Positions 56,608 through 64,000 of a DNA stretch of 64,000 nt are shown here, one piece after another. The DNA is from Pohlia nutans. Lineage: Eukaryota > Streptophyta > Bryopsida > Bryales > Mniaceae. Below the pieces are notes generated by a model. It was not told where the DNA came from and did not search any database. It was given only the letters and a program-made list of their open reading frames with translations. The DNA is taken from positions 9,889,001-9,953,000 of the forward strand of contig CM040088.1 of NCBI GenBank assembly GCA_022496805.1, read 5' to 3'. Made by a program: the position numbers and the translations under genes. How positions within the stretch are numbered: position 1 is the stretch's first letter; each line of letters opens with the position of its first letter.

Positions 56608-57725
56608 TCTAAATCCCCCGGTTGTCTTTAACCCCTAAACACCCTCAGCCTCCCCACACGCCAATTTTAGTAGTTTCTATGAAAACCTTTTGTGAATTTG
56701 GTCAAATTTTGTTTTACATTAAGACCGTAAGATCTCGAAGGTAATGGAGTGAGGAGCGTGTGGAAAATGAGCAAACTAAACTTTGCGCAATGGATGAGGA
56801 GATTATAGCAATTGACTCGTGGTTTGCAACGTTGACTTTGAGCGGGCAGTGGTGCTTTTCTTAGCTATAATGCAAAATGTGACCTCATTGTTATCTTGAA
56901 AAATTCCAAACAATATATAAACATGAACAACACGAGATCAACATAACGTTCTTTTAGAGGCCCACTGTTGCACCTCCGAATCTCAAGCATCTATTAGGGG
57001 ATCAGAAGAATCGCAGAGCATTTTCTCTAACTTCAACTAGGGCAAGCAACGAGGGTTAGAGAGTTGAATTATTTTATTCGAAAATTTTCCATAGTGTAAA
57101 GGATGTGGTCAAACAAGGGCTTAAGAACGTTATGAGAATGTAATTCTGAAGCCAGATTCAAAAATTAGATCAAGTTACGATCATTGTCACACACAAGGAT
57201 GAAAAGCTTTCAGAACAAGGTAAAAAAACCTGCCGTGCCTGAATTGCAATCCCAACTCATCAGTCACACTAATGCCCAAAGCCTGAATTGCAACCCGGGC
57301 TTCCCAAAAAATTCCTCAAAAATGGAAATGTACCAGCTTTGAATCAATGTGGAAAATGGAGATCAAGTTATATTTTCGCTATTTTGGGAAATTTCGGACC
57401 CTATCTACCCACGATTCTTTTAGCAAAAAATCTACTCTACAAAAAGTGTCCAACAAATATGCAATCACTCGTCAATTCTATATATCAAGCAAAAAATGCT
57501 TGCTTTGGGAATTAGGGGTTAATGCATGAGGACAAAATTGCCCCTATTTTGTTCCGGTTGGGGGCCACCTAAAAAACAACCCCCTCCTCCCAAGGGTTCT
57601 TTTTTCCCAAGTTGGTCCCCCAAACTTGCAAAACTAATTGCCAAAAAAGCCCCAAAATGAAATTCCAAGGAAATAGGGTCCGGATGAACAATACCCACAT
57701 TAAAGCGGACAACTGGGAGATTTAG
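56608..57725 (-). mobile_element. Short TIR repeat, family E copy 4, reversed, split by a TTAA element
   Basis: One end is TTCTAAATCCCCCGGTTGTC (56607-56626). The body resumes at 57523 with the family core in reverse (GGGCCACCTTAAAAA-like, CCAAGGGTT) and ends near 57725 with a GGGAGATTTAG version of the terminus. The break at CTTTAA/TGCAT is filled by 56632-57518. Confidence 0.75.
56632..57518. mobile_element. TTAA element (887 bp) inserted in a family E element
   Basis: CCCCTAAACACCC after TTAA (56628-56631) and GGAATTAGGGG before TTAA (57519-57522). The terminal repeat beyond CCCCTAA is weak. The other family E copies lack this insertion at the corresponding point. Confidence 0.7.
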
Positions 57726-58576
57726 TGCTAGGGAAGCAATTGTCTTCCACTTCAACTACACTAAATAGCATATTTAGTGTTCAGGACACTATTTCTCAAC
57801 CAGACACTTTGCTTTTAGGGAGAGATACCGATAGTCTCATTGTAAAAAATGAAAGTAGTGTTCCAATGACATGCAACAACTTTATAATAAACATGGCATG
57901 CCACCTTTTCATCATTTCAACTCAGAAAATTCATGCCAGCATCTCACGAAATTCAATAGCAACAATTCACAGTTCTGTAGTTGAGCAGGGGGGCGAACAT
58001 GTAGATTTATGGGTTCCAGTCAATCTCATGGACAGGATAAGTCTATTGAACCACTTAGGGGTTAAACAAATCAATCAGAAAGATGGGTAAGTCCAAAGAG
58101 CACAAATCCAAAGAGCAGCTCCAATCGTGTACTTTAGATCGACTGAAAGGAAATTAAGCTCGGAAACGTTGACAAGCACTTGTAGCACTTGTTAGATTCT
58201 CACAATACAACTTGCCTCCAAAATCAAGGACACTGATCACCTCCAAAAAGACAAGGGATGGAAGAGCAAACTGATGGTTAGAATTATCGCTTGAAATGTT
58301 TTACAAATGACAGTTGTCCAAAAAAAAAAATCGATTGAGTAGAGGGATCCTACGTGGTACCAATTTTTTATTGAATGTCATGAAATCAACGTACTGTATG
58401 TACAAGTAATGCAAAGTAGGTGGGAGACGAGGCTTCTATTTGCATCAGAAAAATGTTCGTATGGGCAGTTTGAAAGGGCCATAATGACAGCGATCTAAAA
58501 ACAGGACCAGTATTAGAAGATAATCGACAGGAGCACCAAAAGTATCTACCAGTCGAAACTTTCAAAAAAGATTTCA
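57726..58576. other. 3' flank of the methylesterase gene
   Basis: No gene supported; the 121-codon frame at 57725-58090 has no recognisable domain. CACTTAGGGGTTAA at about 58048-58061 looks like one end of a TTAA element without a found partner. Confidence 0.3.
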
Positions 58577-61500
58577 CTAGTTTGAAGACCTCAAACTGAT
58601 AGGTCGGCGAAGTCCAGGAATCTGAAAGGGGGTCCACAACAGATTCGCACAATTAGTTTCCACCAGTGTGCACTAAATTTTCGAAAGAAGCAATCCAAGG
58701 AGCTTTTATGTACACTCTGAAGTCGTTACTAACACACTCCAATCACATTCCAGTATCTGCAGAGAATAATTGCTATCGTGTACACCTGTGATTGGACACT
58801 TTCCACGTGCCAAGTTCTGAACTCATGTACGTTGGTTAACAAAGAGGTGATATTAAAGAGTTCTGAGTTTAGTCTGAAAACTAGTTCCAAGACATGGTAA
58901 CTATGATTTTCCAAGATCTTGTCAATGATACACATCCAATGTCTCACAATCATAAAATCTACATGCAAATGAATGATAACTGGGACTAAACATGCACCAA
59001 TAACCCCTTAATTTTAAATGTAAACATATACATGAAAAACATACCTCAACACCATATGTACCAATCCGATTTCTGGAGATAAAATTGAGCACCACACCTG
59101 CAAACTCGTCAGGCTCATCCTCCTGTAGCAAGAGTATTCATTAGAACCAAAACAAGAAAAGTGTATAGACCCAATTCATAGCAAATAAATAGATTTTAGC
59201 AATGCACTATGATTGGGAGAACTTGGACCTGAATTGCATGTCCAGTGTGGCGAACGACTATCATCTGGAACTTTCCTTGCATTTGTCCAATGGTCAACGA
59301 TCTGTAAAACTTACAAAGATCAGACTGAAGGCTATGTATCTGTCTGAAAACTCAGAGTGTCCTGGAATTCAGAGCTCCAAAATCTTCCATATTGTAAGAA
59401 GTGTGAGTGATGAAAGACCAAAAACCTGGTAACTAACAATCAACCCTGATGCCAGATGAGAGATAAATATACCTGTCTAATCTGTCAGTGCCTGCCAATA
59501 GAAGAAGCTTTGGGACTGGGCAAGAAAGAAACACCTCTGATAAACCTTCATACCTTGACATAACAGCCAAGTGATGTAACAATCAGATTGAGATGCTTCC
59601 ATGAAGAATTCTCCACCAGGTTTCCTCATGGACTAAAACGAGGCACTATTCATGACACGAATAGGTTTGTACATAGAAGCATGTTTCCTAATTCTGCATT
59701 TTTGGCACTAATAGGGTCTGTAAAAGTTACCAGCCTCTCCAATGAGTTTCAGACTCCTCGAGAGCAGTTAGCCACACGTAACTGCACAGCAAGCATCAAT
59801 ATGTGAGAGGTGCTATACAAATACAGATCTTTGCACCGCAAGTGGCAGAAACGAATAGGTTGTGACATGAGAGAGCAGCCAAGAATGTCATGTAGGGTGC
59901 AGTAGTAGGTTGCAGTAATAACCATTTCTTCTCAGCGTCAAATTTCAAAGTTGAAGGAACGGAAATACGTGCAGACTCAGGGTTTTGAAGGGAACCACCG
60001 CCTCTAACACTCCACTCGATCTGTAATCCACCAATTACACGAAATAAGTATGACCAAACAATACTTGGAGAGCACTCCGCAAATACTAACAAGCACATGT
60101 GAGCTACGCTACAAAGCTCGAACTGAATACTTCAAAAATAAGTATCCCAAAAATAAAATAAAACAAAAGCACCTATGCTTAATTTCAACACTCAAGAAAT
60201 GACTTGGTCATGAGCATCTTACAGCTTTCTCGACAGAAGGAAAGTGAAGTTGTCTGTTTGCCAGAATCCTCTGCATGTGAACAAGAGAAGCCATTGCTGT
60301 GCCCTGCAATCAGGAACCAGATTTAAAGTTCACTGCAGGAGAATAATTGTAGAAGGTGGCTTAGGAACTGAAAGAGTACTTATGCTAATCGCATACCAGT
60401 GATGACCAACATGTAAGAAACCAAAATATAAGAGTTAAGCGTACATGTGATTAAACGAACACAGTCGAGGACAAAACTCACTTTGCTAAATGTTCTTTTC
60501 ACAAATACATATGATACACCTGGCTGAATGATTTACAAAAGCATTTTAGCCCTCACCTCAACCACATCAATAACAACTAGGCCTGCTAACGTTGGTAAAG
60601 CACGCTTTGCAGCGACCCTCACTGCTATCGCACCTCCCATACTGTCCATCAAATACAACAGCTCAGTCGAGGAACATGATAAAATCCAACAATCGCTAAA
60701 ATGAGTTACATGGAAAACACTGCAACGTTCCTAGCCAAAATGCCTTAAGAACTAACACAATTCTACTACTTGATTATGCAAATGAAGAGAACCAAATACG
60801 GTAGCTATATCAAACAGGTAATGATGCAAAAAGGATTACGAACCTATGTCCGATCAGGATGATAGCTGGTGGTTCACTGCCGTAAATCACAGATATGACG
60901 TTCAAAACATCTTGGCATTGAGTCTAAGGACCACACACAAGTTGCAAATTAGATTCGTCAGCCCTCACTACAACTGGCTGCGATCTGAACAAGCACTGAC
61001 TCAAAGAAAAAGGTCTTATTCTGAAACAAAAACAATAAAGAAGCCCCAAGTACCTGGACAAAAATTAACAAGAGCTAAGCCAGAGAGTAGAATTGCTGAA
61101 AGAGATTGAAAGGAGTGATGCACCATGCCTCAGCTGACAAGTCCGTGTCATCACTTGTCTTCGTAAGACCGTGGCCCCGCATGTCCATGGCCACCACTCG
61201 AACTTTCTCCTTCATCTTTCCTGCTATTAATGCAAAGGAGAGCCTGCCAAAACACCCTGGTTGATGCATCACCATGAAGTTGCAAAAAAATAAAATTACA
61301 TGATAATATCAGCAACGTGAAATTGAATTAACAGGACAAGGAGGAAGGCTATACTACATATCCTGTCAATAATCGGAGTCCTAAATCTTTTTAAAGCCCC
61401 TGCTTACCCTGTGTATCCACCACCATGCAAGCAGAAAACCACCGGTCCTTGCGTTCCAGCCAAGTAAACGTGGAAAGTCTGCCATCCACGAGATCATAAG

Positions 61501-63315
61501 CAGACCATCAACAAAAACGTCCTAAATAACGATCGTCGGCCAAAACTATATTAACTGGTATTCATGTCAATCAGGATAGAGATCAACAAAAACTAAGAAA
61601 TGGTGGAGGCAAATATCTCAGAGCAATCTAATTCAATGAGCTTGGCGTTTGGACGCAGTTGTTTCTTACATCATCCGAATCTGGTAAAGCGATCATCTTA
61701 TCTTCGTCGAAGTGGCCCTGCCATGGCAACGGAGAATACCTGCTGCTGGACAATCTGCATCCAAGAAAGCGCATCAGAAAAAGGCTCCATTCAATAGCAT
61801 TTCAGGGGTTAGTAAGCACTCATCCCGAATTTTCTATATTCTTAATCACTCACCTAGTACAAATAGTAGCAATTTATTTATCAAGTTATCAGAGTCCACA
61901 GATCACATTAACCTAATTGCAAACCTAATTTATATATCCCCTGTTGCATCATTTGGATCCAAGCTGCATTGATCTGGTACACTCCACTCACCCAAAACCA
62001 TACCACTAAAACCTGATGCGATCGGGGACCTCTCTTTAAAACACACAAATGAGCTGACGGATCAAAAACTACAAAGAAAGAATAGCTTGTCATTACTCTC
62101 AAACTCTCAGGCAATTGAGGCTCATCCCAAGATTGGATACCGATCCCAGAAATTTCAAGGCTTCTCATAACCAAGGTTCAGCTTAAGGTACAGGGTGCAT
62201 ATGGTATCCAAATAATGCATTCTCTGCTGCGTTGGAATTCTCTTTAATTTGCTAACATGAATATCTAAAACTCTGACCATTTTAATAATAGCAACTATGT
62301 TCAGTGTCGCAATTACAGCTTCCAATGTACACCGATTCGAGCCAGGAGGCGTAGAAACAAAACCCTAAATGCTAGCGACATTAGACCGTTTTAGATCATC
62401 TTATGGGATCCAAGTAATGCATTCTTTGATGAGCTGCAATCCTCTTCGCTTTCCCAACATGAATATTTAGAAATCTGACCATTCTAATAATAAAGATCAT
62501 TTGGCTCGTGTCGCAAGTAGATGTAACTAGAGCGTTCCCAATGAGCACCGAAACGAAACCCTAATTGCTACCAGCATTAGATCCTACAATGGGATTCGCT
62601 AGGGTTTGGGTTTAAGGGAGGACGCATACTTTCACCACTTTACCATACCACTAAAACCTGATGCGATCGGGGACTTCTCTTTAAAATACACAAATGAGCT
62701 GACGGATCAAAAACTATAAAGAAAGATTAGCTTGTCATTACTTCAAAACTCTCAGGCAATTGAGATTCATCCCGAGGTTGGATACCGATCTCAGAAATTT
62801 CAAGGTTTCTCATTCAGCTGTGCTAAAGCTGACCATTTTAATAATAAAGATCATGCTGGTGTCGCAAGTACATGTAACTACAGCTTACCGAAACGAAACC
62901 CTAATTGCTACGAACATTAGATCCTGGAATGGAATTAGCTAGGGTTTGGGTTTAAGAGAGGACGCATAACTTACTCGCGCGATGGGCGAGGTGGCACATG
63001 ATCGAACACGGAAGACCCGGCCTCTTGCGCCTCGATTTCTTCTTCCTCCTCCTCTTCGTCAGGCATCTCGCGATCCTCAGGCAAGGGTTGCAGGCTGGGC
63101 GACATGGGAGGCAGGGGCGTGATGGGCTCGTCGAACGGCGCTTCCACGACGGGGGTGAGCATCACGGGCGACCCTGACGATCCGCCATCCTCCCGGGAGC
63201 CGTGCAGCGGCGACAACTGCTTGCGCAGCATCGAGGGCGGGCGAGGAATAGCAACCCCTGCAGCAGGGGCGTTTTGGTTCCCAGGCTCATTCGCTGCCAA
63301 TTCCTCCATACTCAT
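58577..63315 (-). CDS. PPME1: Protein phosphatase methylesterase 1 (alpha/beta hydrolase)
   Basis: It removes the C-terminal methyl ester of the PP2A catalytic subunit. Thirteen exons join in frame: 63315-62975, 61754-61670, 61478-61408, 61243-61129, 60923-60844, 60641-60557, 60303-60223, 60020-59923, 59781-59731, 59553-59473, 59301-59229, 59122-59045, 58621-58577. The product is 427 residues. The oxyanion region is VVFCLHGGGYTG. The catalytic triad is S231 (IGHSMGGAIAV, codon split by intron 5), D256 (VVIDVVEG) and H384 (HTGHAIQ), spaced as in human PME-1. The N-terminus (about 110 residues) is Pro- and Glu-rich, with a run of Glu, and diverged. Intron 4 has a GC donor (GAG-GCATGG). The ATG at 63315 is chosen because conserved sequence starts after it; the frame stays open to an ATG at 63654, probably 5' UTR. 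The gene appears intact. Confidence 0.95.
61990..62973. repeat. Duplicated segments in PPME1 intron 1
   Basis: Two blocks of about 171 bp (61998-62168 and 62642-62812; GATGCGATCGGGGACCTCTC-type start) are nearly identical. A second motif set (GACCATT(T/C)TAATAATA, GTGTCGCAA, AAACCCTAA, ACATTAGA) occurs three times, at about 62275-62390, 62476-62590 and 62830-62925. TAGGGTTTGGGTTTAAG occurs twice, the second just before the exon 1 donor. AAACCCTAA is the plant telo-box, common near plant promoters. Confidence 0.85.
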
Positions 63316-63803
63316 CCAAAACGAACTCGGAAAAGAGAAATTGGATGCAATCTGCGACACAGGACAAGAAGCGCAATACGAGAATCGAGGCAGAGGTTGA
63401 TCGCTCTGAAGAATTTTCTGATTGCTGTGAAACCACGCGTGCCACGAGTGTTTGAGAAATGCTTTTGCGCCGCAGCGCCTTCTTCCCATGGATGAATGGT
63501 GGTGGTGGATGGTAACGAGGATGGATGATGGTGGGATGATGATCGTGACGGATGGATGAACGTATCTGAGGGATGGATGAATGTGGGTGCTGCCTCTGTA
63601 GCTTTTTGCGAAGAGACAAGAGACCTGGGCAGCGCTTTTTTTTAGGCCAGCCATGGCACTAGAAAAACGAAAAACCTCAATAAAAAGTTTGCCACGTTAG
63701 CTTCCAAATTAAAAAAATTCAAGGTTTGTCAAGGTAGTTTCCAAATTAAGATTTTTCAATGTAATTTTCAAATGAAGATTCATCAAGGTGGCTGCCACAT
63801 TAG
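63316..63803 (-). promoter_or_regulatory. PPME1 5' UTR and promoter region
   Basis: CATCC/ATGGATG-rich sequence at 63480-63590 precedes the ATG on the minus strand and is probably 5' UTR. Further upstream, a loose repeat of TTCCAAATTAA and TCAAGGT lies at 63690-63790. No clear TATA box is seen. Confidence 0.35.
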
Positions 63804-64000
63804 CCCTTTAGCGTGCCAGAGTCCATATATTGAACGACGACGAACAGATTAAAACTGTTTGAATTGCATCCAAAGTGGACAGTTTTCATCCACATTTATT
63901 TTTGGTTCTTGTGTAAGTTGACTATCCTTTGTACGGTGTGGATTCTCACAACAGGTTATTATGATTTTTGAAAAAATAACACAATTGGTTTATGTCAAAT
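63804..64000 (-). mobile_element. TTAA family C element, reversed, decayed, cut by window edge
   Basis: CCCTTTAGCGTGCCAGAGTC followed by GAACGACGACGAACAGATT matches the right end of the family C elements in reverse. The flank is TTAG, one change from TTAA. It lies directly upstream of PPME1. Confidence 0.6.

Noticed and set aside
11602..57522. CCCTAAA motifs as interstitial telomeric repeats
   Set aside because: The plant telomere unit CCCTAAA appears here singly, always next to TTAA and as part of longer inverted ends, not as tandem arrays. They are transposon termini.
61908..62174. Minus-strand 88-codon frame
   Set aside because: Lies in the duplicated part of PPME1 intron 1, and the flanking exons join in phase without it.
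62971..63654. A 227-residue protein starting at 63654
   Set aside because: This is PPME1 exon 1 read upstream through the probable 5' UTR and downstream into the intron; the part before 63315 (His/Pro/Ser runs from CATCC repeats) does not look like conserved protein.

Overview
This is eukaryotic nuclear DNA, most likely from a land plant. The supports are: a 13-exon protein phosphatase methylesterase gene and a heparan-alpha-glucosaminide N-acetyltransferase-like gene, both of plant type; GT-AG introns of ordinary plant size; telo-box motifs (AAACCCTAA) in a first intron; CACTA proteins with DUF4218 and DUF4216 domains; a Stowaway-type MITE with the common plant terminus; and a tRNA-derived SINE. 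I cannot name the species. A well preserved piggyBac transposase points away from the best-sampled flowering plants, but that is inference.

Layout. 0-1.2 kb: piggyBac transposase, cut by the window edge. 2.2-3 kb: an orphan open frame. 5.2-7.7 kb: an AC-rich degenerate satellite. 7.7-8.4 kb: a TIR element. 8.9-10.2 kb: a three-exon gene joining a zinc finger to a TET/JBP-like dioxygenase. 11-12.1 kb: TTAA-type elements. 12.7-14.25 kb: a TIR element holding a SINE and an internal duplication. 14.3-18.04 kb: a decayed CACTA transposon whose end lies 34 bp beyond the stop codon of the acetyltransferase gene (18.07-20.8 kb, minus). 22-25.6 kb: nested TTAA elements and a CACTA MITE. 26.7-33.5 kb: a segmental tandem duplication, each copy with a short gene for an acidic protein; a third relative lies at 41 kb. 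35-47.5 kb: AT-rich DNA dense in TTAA elements. 48.35-52.1 kb: a full-length PIF/Harbinger transposon with TTA target duplications, a transposase broken by three TGA codons and a trihelix-like second protein. 52.2-57.7 kb: more TTAA elements and a minisatellite. 58.6-63.3 kb: the methylesterase gene (minus).

Only two genes have a clear cellular role: the methylesterase (PP2A regulation) and the HGSNAT-like membrane acetyltransferase. The dioxygenase gene and the acidic-protein family are the most novel coding content. Most of the rest is DNA transposons. The striking theme is about fourteen intact short elements that begin and end in C3-4 T/A-rich inverted repeats and sit exactly between TTAA tetranucleotides. 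This is the signature of piggyBac mobilisation, and the same window carries a piggyBac transposase. Two of them have related empty sites in this window that show a precise TTAA duplication.
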